Notes: generated by a model from the sequence alone, not told the origin. DNA of 64,000 bases from Novilysobacter_A longmucuonensis (GCF_046600735.1 NZ_JBJMAW010000003.1:1-64000); one strand, 5' to 3'. Counted from the first letter of the stretch, positions 1 to 9,417 are shown. A program made the numbers and translations.

Positions 1-87
1 CCCGTCCCCCGGTCGGGCGGGCCCTCCCGCGCCCGGGGCCACGGGGCCGCCACGCGCATCCCCCTCGCGCGGAACACCCCGCTCCTA

Positions 88-105
88 CAAAAAAGCGTGG
101 CGGCT
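88..105. repeat. Partial end of a GTAGGAGCG-type palindromic repeat
   Basis: The right terminus (CGCTCCTAC followed by an A-run) of the window's common intergenic palindrome is visible. The left arm is not recognisable in the cytosine-rich bases before it, so this is a relic or the element is cut by the window edge. Confidence 0.4.
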
Positions 106-127
106 TGGCGAGGCGGACTCAACGAAA

Positions 128-150
128 GAGCCCCGGGCATGCCGGGGCTC
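128..150 (-). terminator. Intrinsic terminator of the S8 protease gene
   Basis: A perfect 9-bp GC stem (GAGCCCCGG with CCGGGGCTC) with a 5-nt loop lies just beyond the protease stop. Read on the minus strand it is followed by TTTCG, a short U-tract. Confidence 0.75.
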
Positions 151-169
151 GAAAACATACGCGCTGCGG

Positions 170-2011
170 TTACGGTCGCTGCAGCCAGAAGTCGTAGCTG
201 CCGCTCCCGGAGTAGGACACGATCCGCCAGTAGTAGTAACCGGAGGTGGCGTCGTAGGAGATGTGCTCCTCACTGGTGGAGCTGATCGAGCGGGCGACGC
301 GAGTCCACGACGAGCCATTCCAGCGGTACAGCTCCAGGTCGAAATCGGCGCTGGTAGGCCCTTTCAGCCAGCCCTTGTGGGTGCCCGCGGCGGAGTAGTA
401 GTAGTTGCCGTCGGGCTGGACCTGGGAGGCGCCGGAGCCGGAAAGCGACCCGCTGTACTTGGTGCAGTCGGTGCAGGGCGCGCCGTCGCCGGTGTCGTAG
501 CTGCCGGTCAGCGTAAGGCCGGAGTACGCCGAATACCCGTGCACCATGACGTACCAGGTGCCTGACTGCGGGCTGGCGAAGCTGCAGGTTTCCTCGTTGC
601 CGCTGCGATAGGGGCGGCAGTCATAGCTGCTGGTGGTGGGTTGCGAGCCGAACTTCACGTACAGGTCGGCATCGCCGCTGCCGCCGGTGGTATTGAACAC
701 CAGGTTGCTCGCGCCTGCGGGGACGCTCATGGTGAAACGCGTTTCCGAGCCGCTCGCGCCGGACAGGTTTGACACCGCCACGCCATTTTGCAGCTCGCCA
801 GGCGTTGGATCGGGATCGCCGCCGCCACCCGACAGTGTGTACAGCAAGCGGTTGGGTGAACCGCTGCCGATGCTGCTGATCTTGCCGGTGCTGGCATTGT
901 TGATGAGCGCGTTGGTGACCTGGCTTGGGCTGGCGCCCGGGTTGCTGGCCAGGTACAGCGCGGCACCGCCGGCGACGTGCGGCGACGCCATCGAGGTGCC
1001 GCTGATGGTGTTGGTCGCGGTGTTGCTGGTGTGCCAGGCCGAGGTGATCGAGGAGCCCGGGCCGAAGATGTCGAGACAGCTGCCATAGTTGGAGAACGAG
1101 GAGCGCGCATCAGAGGATGTGGTCGAGCCCACCGTCACCGCCGAGGCCGCGCGCGCCGGCGAGTAGTTGCACGCGTTGCTGTTGTCGTTGCCGGCCGCGA
1201 CCACCACGGTCACGCCGGCGTCGGTCATGCGCTGCACCGCATCGTCGGTAGCGCTGGAGGCACCGCCACCGAGGCTCATGTTGGCGACCGCCGGTTTGAC
1301 GTGGTTGCCGGCAACCCAGTCCATGCCCGAGATCACCCCGGAATTGCTGCCCGAACCGGTACAACCGAGCACCCGGACCGGGTACAAGCTCACGCCCTTG
1401 GCGATGCCCCAGGTGGCGCCGCCGACCGTGCCGGCGACATGGGTGCCGTGTCCGTTGCAGTCGTTGGTGCCGTTGCCGTCGTTGATCGCGGTGTAGCCCG
1501 ACCGCACCCGCCCGCCGAAATCGCCATGGCTGGAGCGGATGCCGGTATCGATGATGTAGGCGTTCACCGTGGATGCGGTGGTGTCGTAGGTGTAGCTACT
1601 GCTCAACGGCAGGTCGCGCTGGTCGCTGCGGTCAAGGCCCCAGGTCGCGTTCTGCTGCGTGGCGAACGCATGCACCACTCCGTCTTCCTCGACGTAGGCG
1701 ATGCGGTTGTCGGCGAGCAGCCGCGCCAGCGCATCGTCCGATGCCCGCACCACGAAGCCGCGCAGGGCGTGCTGGAAGCTGGTGACCAGGTCGGCGCGAT
1801 GGGTGCGGGCGATGTCTCGGGCCATGGTGGCCACGCGTGGCCGGGATGACGCTTCGCTGGACAGGCTGGCGACGTCTTCCTTGAGGACCACGATGTACTG
1901 GCCTTCGATCGGCGCGGTGGCGAAGCGCAGGTCGGCGGCGCTTGCCGGCGCACTGGCGATCATCGCGGCAACGCTGATCGCAGCGGCCAGCAGGGTCGGT
2001 GTGTGATTCAC
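170..2011 (-). CDS. Secreted subtilisin-family (S8) serine protease with I9 propeptide and PPC domains
   Basis: 613-aa extracellular endopeptidase. The start chosen is GTG at 2011, because GGAGAGA lies 5-6 nt upstream and a signal peptide (residues 1-25, ending ASA) follows at once; the frame stays open upstream but looks non-coding. Residues about 35-115 form an inhibitor-I9 propeptide that acts as folding chaperone and is removed. The catalytic domain (about 120-390) has the triad Asp155 (IIDTG), His188 (GHGTHVAG) and Ser340 (GTSMASP), with Asn275 as oxyanion residue. A bacterial pre-peptidase C-terminal (PPC) domain follows at about 400-500, and a second PPC-like beta domain ends the protein. 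Paired cysteines (NDCNG, LGCTG, NACNY, GSCLD) fit an exported, disulfide-stabilised enzyme. The type II system at the right end of the window is a plausible exporter (inference). Confidence 0.93.
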   Translation of the reverse strand: MNHTPTLLAAAISVAAMIASAPASAADLRFATAPIEGQYIVVLKEDVASLSSEASSRPRVATMARDIARTHRADLVTSFQHALRGFVVRASDDALARLLADNRIAYVEEDGVVHAFATQQNATWGLDRSDQRDLPLSSSYTYDTTASTVNAYIIDTGIRSSHGDFGGRVRSGYTAINDGNGTNDCNGHGTHVAGTVGGATWGIAKGVSLYPVRVLGCTGSGSNSGVISGMDWVAGNHVKPAVANMSLGGGASSATDDAVQRMTDAGVTVVVAAGNDNSNACNYSPARAASAVTVGSTTSSDARSSFSNYGSCLDIFGPGSSITSAWHTSNTATNTISGTSMASPHVAGGAALYLASNPGASPSQVTNALINNASTGKISSIGSGSPNRLLYTLSGGGGDPDPTPGELQNGVAVSNLSGASGSETRFTMSVPAGASNLVFNTTGGSGDADLYVKFGSQPTTSSYDCRPYRSGNEETCSFASPQSGTWYVMVHGYSAYSGLTLTGSYDTGDGAPCTDCTKYSGSLSGSGASQVQPDGNYYYSAAGTHKGWLKGPTSADFDLELYRWNGSSWTRVARSISSTSEEHISYDATSGYYYWRIVSYSGSGSYDFWLQRP

Positions 2012-2510
2012 GGGTTTCTCTCCATAGGATGGTTGGGGGCGATGACGGTGCGCCATCGCAGGCAGGTGGATCGCCCGTGTGTCGTCCCCAGGCTGACAGT
2101 GCATCAGCATCGACATGCGATCCGGGTCGGCTCGTGTGATCGGCACGATCGGCGCTGCCACGGCAGATGTTGTCGTGGTGGCGCTGGAGGCTTGCACGCG
2201 AACTCGGCACAGTGTTGATACGGCCGCGGCGAGGGGCTGTCCAATGCCGATTGCGGATGACGTTATCGACGCACCGGCTTATGCGCGAGGTGGATAAGGA
2301 TGGCCGCCGATCGCATGGGGCAACGTTGATATCTGCAGGACGAGCGCACGTTTTGCGATATGGCGGCGGTGCTATACGTCCAGACCCGACCCGCCCGAGG
2401 GGGCGACTTCGCAGGACGGAATCCGACCGCAGCGCCGAGCCACGGTGCATGGGGAGCCGAGATTTTCGGCAGCCCCGGGGGCCCGATCCTGCCGCAAGGA
2501 CGTGACCGCG
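2012..2510. other. Divergent intergenic region between protease and LysR genes
   Basis: About 500 bases between divergent starts. I see ribosome-binding sites at both edges but no convincing sigma-70 promoter, terminator or conserved ORF. Since LysR regulators often act on divergent neighbours, operator sites may lie here, but none can be named from sequence alone. Confidence 0.5.
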
Positions 2511-3494
2511 ATGACCCTGATCGAGCTGCGCTGCCTGCTGGCGATCGTCGATGCCGAACTGAACATCAGTACGGCCGCGCAGCGTATCCACGGGACGCAG
2601 CCGAGCCTGTCGCGGCATCTGAAGCAGCTCGAGGACGAGTTGGGCTTCCAGTTGTTCACCCGACACGGCCGCTGCCTGGTGGGCATCACGCCGGGCGGTC
2701 AGGAGGTCATCCGGGTGGCACGCCGGATCGTCAGCGATGCGGCGAGCCTGCGCGCCTATGCGGCCAACCTGCGCGGCGACACCTCGGGCGATCTGGTGGT
2801 CGCCACCGCACAGACGTATGCCCGCCACGTCCTGCCGCCGGTGCTGGCGCGCCTGGTTAAGCGCTACCCGCGGCTCAACGTGCGGATCCAGACGCTGGGC
2901 GAGGGCGAATGCTTTGATCGGCAGACGCACCATGACGCCGACATCGTCCTGGTCAGCACCGCGGGCGACCGCGCGCCCGAGGGCATCGCGTTGCCGCTGT
3001 TCCGCTGGAAGCGGGTGGTGCTGGTCGAACGTACGCATCCGTTGGCCCGCCTGGGGCGGGCTCCCAGTCTGGCCGAGATGGCCGAATGGTCGCTGGTCAC
3101 CTATGAGGCGTCGCGACGCCCGGACTCGACCTTGCGCTGCGTGCTCGAACAGGCCGGGCTGCGCGCGCGCTTCGCCTGCTCGGCGCAGGATGCCGACCTG
3201 ATCAAGGTGTACGTCCGTGCAGGCCTCGGCGTGGGCCTGGTGGCCGAACTGGCGATCGAGCCGGCCGATCACAAGAATTTCGTGGTGCTGCCGGCCGATC
3301 CGGTCCTGCCCGAATGCATTGCGTGGGCGCAGTTACCCGGCGGCAGGGTGATGCGCGACTACACAGTGGACTTCATCCGCCTGCTGGCGCCACAACTCGA
3401 TGCGCTCGACGTCCGCCGCCGCTTTGAAGGCACGGCCGCGCCGGTGTGGCCGGTGCCGCGCCAGTGGGCCGCCGAGGCTGCGTTCGCGGCCTGA
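2511..3494 (+). CDS. LysR-family transcriptional regulator, CysB-like
   Basis: 327 aa, close to the length of CysB (324 aa in E. coli). The N-terminal winged helix-turn-helix covers residues about 1-60, with a recognition helix around TQPSLSRHLKQLEDELG, which matches the CysB subgroup (SQPGISKQVRMLEDELG). A periplasmic-binding-protein-like effector domain follows from about 90; VATAQTYARHVLPPVL resembles the CysB segment ATTHTQARYALP. The start at 2511 is preceded by AAGGA. CysB proteins sense O-/N-acetylserine or sulfate and control sulfur assimilation. The window also holds cystathionine beta-synthase and two sulfotransferase genes, but far away. It is divergent from the S8 protease, which may be a target (inference). 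Confidence 0.85.
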   Translation: MTLIELRCLLAIVDAELNISTAAQRIHGTQPSLSRHLKQLEDELGFQLFTRHGRCLVGITPGGQEVIRVARRIVSDAASLRAYAANLRGDTSGDLVVATAQTYARHVLPPVLARLVKRYPRLNVRIQTLGEGECFDRQTHHDADIVLVSTAGDRAPEGIALPLFRWKRVVLVERTHPLARLGRAPSLAEMAEWSLVTYEASRRPDSTLRCVLEQAGLRARFACSAQDADLIKVYVRAGLGVGLVAELAIEPADHKNFVVLPADPVLPECIAWAQLPGGRVMRDYTVDFIRLLAPQLDALDVRRRFEGTAAPVWPVPRQWAAEAAFAA

Positions 3495-3562
3495 GCGCCG
3501 ACCCCGGCCCCTTGACTCCTTGCGCACTGCAACCGGACGCCGATGCGCGTGCCGCAAAAGAC

Positions 3563-3584
3563 GACGGCGCCCGAAGGCGCCGTC
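3563..3584 (-). terminator. Intrinsic terminator of the M28 peptidase gene
   Basis: A perfect 9-bp stem (GACGGCGCC with GGCGCCGTC) closed by CGAA, which reads UUCG on the minus strand, followed there by TCTTTTG. It lies between the convergent LysR and M28 genes. Confidence 0.8.
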
Positions 3585-3610
3585 GAGGATCCCACTGCGG
3601 ATGCGGCGCC

Positions 3611-5305
3611 TTACTCCGCCGCCGACCCGCGCAGTTGCTGCTGGGCGGCCAGGAACGGATTGCCTTCATACCAGGTCGGCCACTGCTCGTTGGCGGCCAG
3701 TTCGCGACCGACGCCGTACAGCGCCTCCAGGTCCTGGATCACGCCTTCGAAATTCCAGTTTGGGTCGAACTCGTCGCCCGGCTGGTGGTAGCGGTTGTTT
3801 CGGTAGTCGCTCTGCGCCCGCTGCCCGGCATCCACGCCGCCCTCGATCAGGTCGTCGCCGCCCTTGGCGTAGAGCGCCGGCACGCCGGCCTTGGCGAAGT
3901 TGAAGTGATCGGAGCGGAAGTAGAAACCGCTTTCCGGGGTGGCCTCGGCCTTGAGCACGCGGTCTTGCGTGTCGGTCTGCTGCTTGAGGATGTCCTCCAG
4001 CTGCGAGCTGCCGAAGCCGACCACCGTCATGTCGCGCGCCGGGCCGATCACCGGCAGCGCGTCCAGGTTGATCACCGCCACGGTCTGCTCGAGCGGCACG
4101 CTGGGATTGGCGACGTAGTACTGCGAACCGAGCAGCCCGGATTCCTCCAGCGTCACCGCCAGGAACACCACCGAGCGCTCCGGCGCCGGCTCCTGGTTCA
4201 CGAACGCCTCGGCAATCTCCAGGATCCCGGCAATGCCGGTGGCGTTGTCGATCGCGCCGTTGTAGATCGTGTCGCCTTCGCCCTCGTGATCGCCGATGTG
4301 GTCCCAGTGGCCCATGTAGACGATCGCCTCGTCCGCCTGCGTGGTGCCGGGCAAAATCGCGACGAGGTTGGGCGAGGTCTTCAGCGAAGTGGTGCTGGCG
4401 AGGTCGAGCGACAGCGTGGCGTCCAGCGCAATGGCCTCGAAGCCGCGCTGGTTGGCGGCGGTGTACAGCTCGTCGAGATCGTGCCCGAGGTCGGACATTA
4501 GGCTGCGCGCCACGTCCCCGGTGATCCAGCCCTGCGCCGGCAGGCGCGGGTTCGGATCGCCGGCGGCCGGCAGGTCGAACTGCGGCCCCGACCAGGAGTT
4601 CTTGACCACGTCCCAGCCATACGACGCACCTTCGGTGTCGTGGATGACGATCGCCGCGGCGGCGCCCTGGCGCGCGGCCTCCTCGTACTTGTAGGTCCAG
4701 CGGCCGTAGTAGGTCATGCGCTGGCCTTCGAACAGTTCGGCGTCCTCGGTATGGAAGCCCGGATCGTTGACGAACATCACCACCGTCTTGCCTTCGACAT
4801 CGACCCCGGCGTAGTCGTTCCAGCCCAGCTCCGGCGCATTGACGCCGTAGCCGACGAACACCAGCTGGCTGTCGTCGATCTCGACCTGCGCCTCGCCGGT
4901 GCGGGTGTTAATGACCATGTCGCTGCCGAACTGCAGTTCGCGCGGCTCGCCATCGACCTGCAGTGTCAGCACGGTCGAGGCGTCGGCGGTGGTCTCCACC
5001 ATCGGCACGGTCTGCAGGTAGCTGCCGTCGTTGCCCGGTTGCAGCCCGAGCCGTTCGAACTCGGCGGTGAGATAGGCGACGGTCTTCTCCTCACCGATGC
5101 TGCCCGGCGCACGCCCGGCGAACTCGTCGGAGGACAGCGCCTGGACGTGCGCGGCGAAATCGGCGGCATCGATGCCGGCCCTGGAGGCCTGGTTTTCGCC
5201 GTCGGTTCCGGAAGGGCCCGGCGCATCGGCGGGTCGGTCGCAGGCCGCGAGTACCAGCGCGGCGGCCAGCAGCGAGGTGGCGGTGGAAAGCGGAGTACGG
5301 GACAT
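3611..5305 (-). CDS. M28-family zinc metallopeptidase, lipoprotein
   Basis: 564 aa. The start at 5305 is chosen because GGAGC precedes it and a lipoprotein signal follows (LVLAAC, lipidated Cys22); the frame is open 13 codons further upstream. A PA-like insert spans about 130-300. The M28 core follows with metal ligands visible in order: His333 (MGHWDHIG), bridging Asp353 (AIDNATG), catalytic/ligand Glu387-Glu388 (LEESG), Asp415 (NLDAL) and His507 (YHQPGDE). The family removes N-terminal residues or dipeptides from peptides in the periplasm or at the cell surface. It has its own terminator and is probably monocistronic. Confidence 0.92.
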   Translation of the reverse strand: MSRTPLSTATSLLAAALVLAACDRPADAPGPSGTDGENQASRAGIDAADFAAHVQALSSDEFAGRAPGSIGEEKTVAYLTAEFERLGLQPGNDGSYLQTVPMVETTADASTVLTLQVDGEPRELQFGSDMVINTRTGEAQVEIDDSQLVFVGYGVNAPELGWNDYAGVDVEGKTVVMFVNDPGFHTEDAELFEGQRMTYYGRWTYKYEEAARQGAAAAIVIHDTEGASYGWDVVKNSWSGPQFDLPAAGDPNPRLPAQGWITGDVARSLMSDLGHDLDELYTAANQRGFEAIALDATLSLDLASTTSLKTSPNLVAILPGTTQADEAIVYMGHWDHIGDHEGEGDTIYNGAIDNATGIAGILEIAEAFVNQEPAPERSVVFLAVTLEESGLLGSQYYVANPSVPLEQTVAVINLDALPVIGPARDMTVVGFGSSQLEDILKQQTDTQDRVLKAEATPESGFYFRSDHFNFAKAGVPALYAKGGDDLIEGGVDAGQRAQSDYRNNRYHQPGDEFDPNWNFEGVIQDLEALYGVGRELAANEQWPTWYEGNPFLAAQQQLRGSAAE

Positions 5306-5380
5306 GGAAGCTCCGGATCGGCCGCAGTGCGGCGGAAGCGCCATTCTAGCTCGCTGCAGGCGACGGCTGCGCCGCCGATC

Positions 5381-5610
5381 AGTCGGCCGCGTTGCGGCCT
5401 GTGAGTCGCGCCTGCGGCGCTGTAAACCGTCAGTAATGGACGTGCGGCCTCCGGCTAATGGCGCTTACAGGCCGCAAGTGGACGCCTTGTAGCGAGCACA
5501 GCGGGCGGGGTCCTCGCCTGGAATGGGCTCCGCCGCGTTCCACCTGCCGTTTCACTGTTTTCCACTCACAGCGCCGCAGGCGCGACTTACAGGCCGCAAA
5601 GCGGCCGACT
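5381..5610. repeat. Large inverted repeat, arms about 43 nt
   Basis: The left arm (5381-5423) begins AGTCGGCCGC; the right arm (5568-5610) is its reverse complement with about two mismatches. The 144-nt centre has no credible ORF and contains a third partial copy of the arm motif (CTTACAGGCCGCAA near 5465). This fills most of the 341-base gap between the M28 gene and the repeat protein. It may be a non-autonomous mobile element or a cruciform-forming repeat; no transposase is visible. Confidence 0.7.
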
Positions 5611-5646
5611 GACAGCGAGCGACTGCCAGCGGCCGACTTAGCGCTC

Positions 5647-6318
5647 CTAAGGTGTGGCGCCGTCGAAGCGCACCGCGGTGGCGCCGGTGACCTGGCCGAT
5701 CTGGGCGCTGCGGTGCACATGCAGGTTAACTTCATGCTCGAACACCAGCTCGCCGTCGACGCGCGCATCCGGCCCGATGATCACCCGTGGCGTGCTGCGC
5801 TTCATGCTGAACCAGCGCATGCCCGGCTTGTGATAGCGGATGCCGCCGCGCACGTGCGAGCCGGCGCCGACGGTGACATCGCCGCTGACCGTCTCGATGC
5901 CGCCGGCCAGGTCGGTGTCGACCAGGCCGATCGAGCCGTTGACCGTCTCGACGTTGCCACCGATGTCGCCGCCACGGTCGATGAAGATCCCGCCATTGAC
6001 CGTGCTCACGTCGCCGGCGATGCGTGCGTTCTCCGCCACGCGGATGCCGCCGTTGACTGTCGACAGGCTGTCGACCTGGATGTCCGTTCCGGCCCGGATC
6101 GCGCCGTTGACGGTGCCGGCGTCGCGCACGCGCGCGCCATCGTCGATGCGGATGCTGCCGTTGACCGTCTCAAGATCGCCGTAGGACTGGCCTGCCTCGG
6201 CGGAAATGCTGCCGTTGACCTTGTCGATGCTCTGCTGGGCTACTGCGGCAGGTGCGGTCGCCAGCACGGCCATTCCGATGGCGAGCGAAAGAGCGAATGC
6301 GGTGCGGGTGTGCTTCAT
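5647..6318 (-). CDS. Secreted repeat protein with VNG-motif beta-solenoid-like repeats
   Basis: 223 aa, start at 6316-6318 with TAAGGA seven bases upstream. Signal peptide at residues 1-28 (ATAPAAVAQ). The body is a run of seven repeats centred on (T/K)VNG(S/G/A)I or TVSGDV, with the motif valine at 34, 52, 70, 88, 107, 126 and 144, a period of 18-19 residues. Each repeat alternates short hydrophobic strands with G/D turns, as in a left- or right-handed beta-solenoid and in polymer-forming cytoskeletal or DUF4097-like proteins. The C-terminal 60 residues are non-repetitive. I do not recognise a specific function; a periplasmic or envelope structural role is inference. The stop TAG is followed by GAGCGC, like the end of the window's palindromic repeats. 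Confidence 0.8.
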   Translation of the reverse strand: MKHTRTAFALSLAIGMAVLATAPAAVAQQSIDKVNGSISAEAGQSYGDLETVNGSIRIDDGARVRDAGTVNGAIRAGTDIQVDSLSTVNGGIRVAENARIAGDVSTVNGGIFIDRGGDIGGNVETVNGSIGLVDTDLAGGIETVSGDVTVGAGSHVRGGIRYHKPGMRWFSMKRSTPRVIIGPDARVDGELVFEHEVNLHVHRSAQIGQVTGATAVRFDGATP

Positions 6319-6435
6319 GATCGATTCCTTATGGTCGGGTCCGGGTGACTGCATGCTGTGATGCATGCCCGGGGCACCAGGTTTAACCGCCTTCGCTACA
6401 ATTCTCACCTGCCTGAAGTCACCGGAGCCAATGAC

Positions 6436-8040
6436 GTGCCAGCTTCCTCGCCGCCGCAGCAGGCCCGCCCCGCCCATGGCCGTCCCCGGCCGGTCGTGCT
6501 GTTGATCCTGGATGGCTGGGGTCATCGCGAGGAGCCGGCCGACAATGCGCTGGCCCAGGCGCACCTGCCGAACTGGCACGCGCTGCTGGGCCAGGCGCCG
6601 CATACGCTGATCCACACCGAGGGCCGCCACGTCGGCCTGCCGGATGGGCAGATGGGAAATTCCGAGGTCGGCCACATGAATCTCGGCGCCGGCCGCATCG
6701 TCTACCAGGACCTGACCCGGATCGACGCGGCGATCGAGGACGCCAGCTTCCAGCGCAACCCCGAGTTGCTCGCGGCCTGCGACGATGCCAAAGCGCGCGG
6801 CGGGACCCTGCACCTGATGGGCCTGCTGTCGCCCGGCGGTGTGCACAGCCACGAGCAACACATCTTCGCGATGATCGACCTGGCCCGTCGCGAAGGCGTG
6901 CCGCAGGTCGCGGTGCATGCGTTCCTCGATGGCCGTGACACCCCGCCGCGTTCGGCCGAATCCAGCCTGCGCGCGTTGCAGGCGGCCTGCGACAGCGCCG
7001 GCAACGCGCGCATCGCCAGCGTCAGCGGGCGTTACTACGCGATGGACCGCGACCGCCGCTGGGACCGCCTGCGCCGCGCGTGGGATGCCATCGTCGACGC
7101 CGCCGGCGAGCACGGGGCGGCCGACGCACGGACCGCGCTCAATGATGCGTACGCGCGCGGCGAGAACGACGAGTTCATCGCGCCGACGGTGATCGCGGAG
7201 GGCGCGCCGGTGCGCGACGGCGACGCCGTGGTCTTCATGAACTTCCGTGCCGACCGCGCGCGCCAGCTGACCGCCGCCTTCGTCGCGCCGGGATTCGACG
7301 GCTTCCAGGCACGGCGCCCGCAGCTGGCGCGCTTCGTCTGCCTGACCGAGTACGACGCCCGGTTGCCGGCGCCGGTCGCGTTCGCGCCCGACGAGCTGCG
7401 CAACACCCTCGGAGAGCTGCTCGCCGGCCACGGCATGACCCAGCTGCGCATTGCCGAGACCGAGAAGTACGCGCACGTGACGTTCTTCTTCAGCGGCGGG
7501 CGCGAGGACCCTTACCCGGGCGAGAGCCGCATCCTGGTGCCGAGCCCGGATGTCGCCACCTACGACCTGCAGCCGGAGATGAGCTGCCCCGAACTCACCG
7601 CCAAACTGGTCGCGGCGATCGGCTCGGGTGAATTCGACGTGGTCATCTGCAACATCGCCAACCCCGACATGGTCGGCCACACCGGCGATCTTGCCGCGGC
7701 GGTGCAGGCGGCCGAAGCGGTCGATGTCGCGATCGGCGCGATCGGCGCGGCGGTGCGCGAAGCCGGCGGCGCGCTGCTGGTCACCGCCGACCACGGCAAC
7801 CTGGAGATGATGCGCGACCCCGACAGCGGACAGCCGCATACCGCGCATACCATCGGGCCGGTGCCGCTCGTGCTGCTGGACGGCCGCGCCGGGGCGGCAC
7901 ACGGCGACAAGGCCGCGACGCTGCGCAGTGGCGGGGCCCTCCGCGATGTCGCCCCCACCGTGCTGGAGCTGCTCGGCCTGCCGCAGCCGGCCGAGATGAG
8001 CGGAACAAGCCTGCTTGCCGGGAGCGGCTCGCCGAGCTGA
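6436..8040 (+). CDS. gpmI: 2,3-bisphosphoglycerate-independent phosphoglycerate mutase
   Basis: Interconverts 3- and 2-phosphoglycerate in glycolysis using two Mn ions and a phosphoserine. The GTG start at 6436 follows GGAG by 8 nt and gives 534 aa, about 20 longer than usual because of a proline-rich N-terminus; the frame stays open upstream to 6358. Visible motifs: metal site LILDGWG (Asp26), catalytic Ser76 in QMGNSEVGHMN, VHSHEQHI, FLDGRDTPP, NFRADRARQ and, near the C-terminus, VTADHGNLE with HTAHT. The stop overlaps the envC start by one base (TGATG), indicating translational coupling. Confidence 0.96.
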   Translation: MPASSPPQQARPAHGRPRPVVLLILDGWGHREEPADNALAQAHLPNWHALLGQAPHTLIHTEGRHVGLPDGQMGNSEVGHMNLGAGRIVYQDLTRIDAAIEDASFQRNPELLAACDDAKARGGTLHLMGLLSPGGVHSHEQHIFAMIDLARREGVPQVAVHAFLDGRDTPPRSAESSLRALQAACDSAGNARIASVSGRYYAMDRDRRWDRLRRAWDAIVDAAGEHGAADARTALNDAYARGENDEFIAPTVIAEGAPVRDGDAVVFMNFRADRARQLTAAFVAPGFDGFQARRPQLARFVCLTEYDARLPAPVAFAPDELRNTLGELLAGHGMTQLRIAETEKYAHVTFFFSGGREDPYPGESRILVPSPDVATYDLQPEMSCPELTAKLVAAIGSGEFDVVICNIANPDMVGHTGDLAAAVQAAEAVDVAIGAIGAAVREAGGALLVTADHGNLEMMRDPDSGQPHTAHTIGPVPLVLLDGRAGAAHGDKAATLRSGGALRDVAPTVLELLGLPQPAEMSGTSLLAGSGSPS

Positions 8041-9227
8041 TGAGCGGCTTGCGCGCACTTGCGATCGCGTGCCTGCTGCTGGCGGGCATGGCTTGGCCGG
8101 CATCGGCGCAGGACAGTCGCGAGGCCGCGCGCAAGCTGGACACCGTCAAGCGCGAACTGCAGGCGGTCGCGGCCGAGCGCCGCAAGATCGAGAGCCAGCG
8201 TGGCGGCGCGACCCGGCAGTTGCGCGAAGTCGACGAGAAGGTCGGTGCGACCAGTCGCCGCCTGCGCGAGACCGAAGCGCGGCTGGCGCGCGAGCGGGCC
8301 GCGCTGGACGGGTTGCAGCAGCAGCGCGGCGAGCTGCAGGCCGGCCTCGCTACCCAACGCACGCAACTGGCGCGCCTGTTGCGCGCGGCCTACATGCAGG
8401 GCCGCGCCGCGCCACTGAAGGTGCTGCTGGCGCAGGACCGTCTCGCCGATGGCAACCGGCTGCTGACCTATCACCGCTACCTGCAGCAGGACCGCGCCCA
8501 GCGCATCGCCGCACTCGCCGCGGAGCTCGAACGCATGCAGGTGCTGGAGCGCGAGATCGCCGCACGCCGAGCCGAACTCGACGCCACCGCTGAGCGGCAG
8601 CGCGCGCAACTGGCCGAGCTCCAGGCCGATCGCAAGCGCCGCACCGCGCTGGTCGCACGCCTCGACCAGCGTTACCAGGCCCGCAGCGCCCGTGAGAAAG
8701 CGCTCGGCCGCGATGCCAAGGGTCTGGAGCAGCTGCTGGCCCGCCTGCGCGCGGCTGCCGCACGCGCCGAAGCACAGCGCAGGGCCGCGGCCGCACGCGA
8801 CAGCGCAGGGGCCGGCGCGGGCACGAGGGCCCGCCCCGCGGCGCCGCAGGTCGGAGGCCTGGGCTGGCCGCTGTCGGGCGCACTGATCGCCGGCTACGGT
8901 GCCAAGCTGCCCGATGGGCGCGGCAGCGATGGCCTGCTGATCGGTGCCAGCGCGGGCACGCCGGTGCAGGCCGTGGCCGACGGCCAGGTCGCCTACGCCG
9001 AATGGATGACCGGCTACGGACTGCTGCTGATCATCGACCACGGCAACGGCTACATGAGCCTGTACGCACACAACGACGCCCTGCTCAAGGATGCCGGCGA
9101 CGCGGTCGAGCGCGGCGACGCGGTCGCCACGGTCGGCAGCTCCGGCGGGCACGGCCGGCCGGCGCTGTACTTCGAGCTGCGCCGCGACGGCAAGACAGTC
9201 GATCCGGGCGACTGGCTCAAGCGGTGA
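8040..9227 (+). CDS. envC: Murein hydrolase activator EnvC (degenerate LytM/M23 domain)
   Basis: 395 aa. Signal peptide 1-23 (WPASAQ), then long coiled coils about 30-110 and 150-245, rich in Arg/Glu/Gln, then a LytM domain from about 280 to the end. The LytM domain lacks the zinc ligands of active M23 endopeptidases: the HxxxD site reads DGLLIGAS and the HxH site reads LYFEL. This is the pattern of EnvC, which recruits and activates amidases at the septum rather than cutting peptidoglycan. The gpmI-envC-ctp order occurs in many gammaproteobacteria. Confidence 0.92.
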   Translation: MSGLRALAIACLLLAGMAWPASAQDSREAARKLDTVKRELQAVAAERRKIESQRGGATRQLREVDEKVGATSRRLRETEARLARERAALDGLQQQRGELQAGLATQRTQLARLLRAAYMQGRAAPLKVLLAQDRLADGNRLLTYHRYLQQDRAQRIAALAAELERMQVLEREIAARRAELDATAERQRAQLAELQADRKRRTALVARLDQRYQARSAREKALGRDAKGLEQLLARLRAAAARAEAQRRAAAARDSAGAGAGTRARPAAPQVGGLGWPLSGALIAGYGAKLPDGRGSDGLLIGASAGTPVQAVADGQVAYAEWMTGYGLLLIIDHGNGYMSLYAHNDALLKDAGDAVERGDAVATVGSSGGHGRPALYFELRRDGKTVDPGDWLKR

Positions 9228-9417
9228 CCGGCTCGCCGTGCGGCGATCCTTCGCGACGGGACCGGCCTTAACGAAAGCTTGCGTCGCGCCGGCCTAACGT
9301 GCGCATGTGGCATGCCTCACGACTGCGCCGCCGCGCCGGCAGGCGCGCGCGCAAACCACCGCCCGAACGCGGCAGGCCTGCCGCGGTCCAACGCCGTATC
9401 CGCATCGGAGTCCGTGT

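Noticed and set aside
2012..2510. Small ORFs between the S8 protease and LysR genes
   Set aside because: They overlap each other in several frames, have no ribosome-binding sites and encode low-complexity Arg-rich peptides.
6319..8103. Upstream extension of the VNG-repeat protein frame to 818 aa
   Set aside because: The extension is antisense to gpmI and precedes a good signal peptide with its own ribosome-binding site at 6318.
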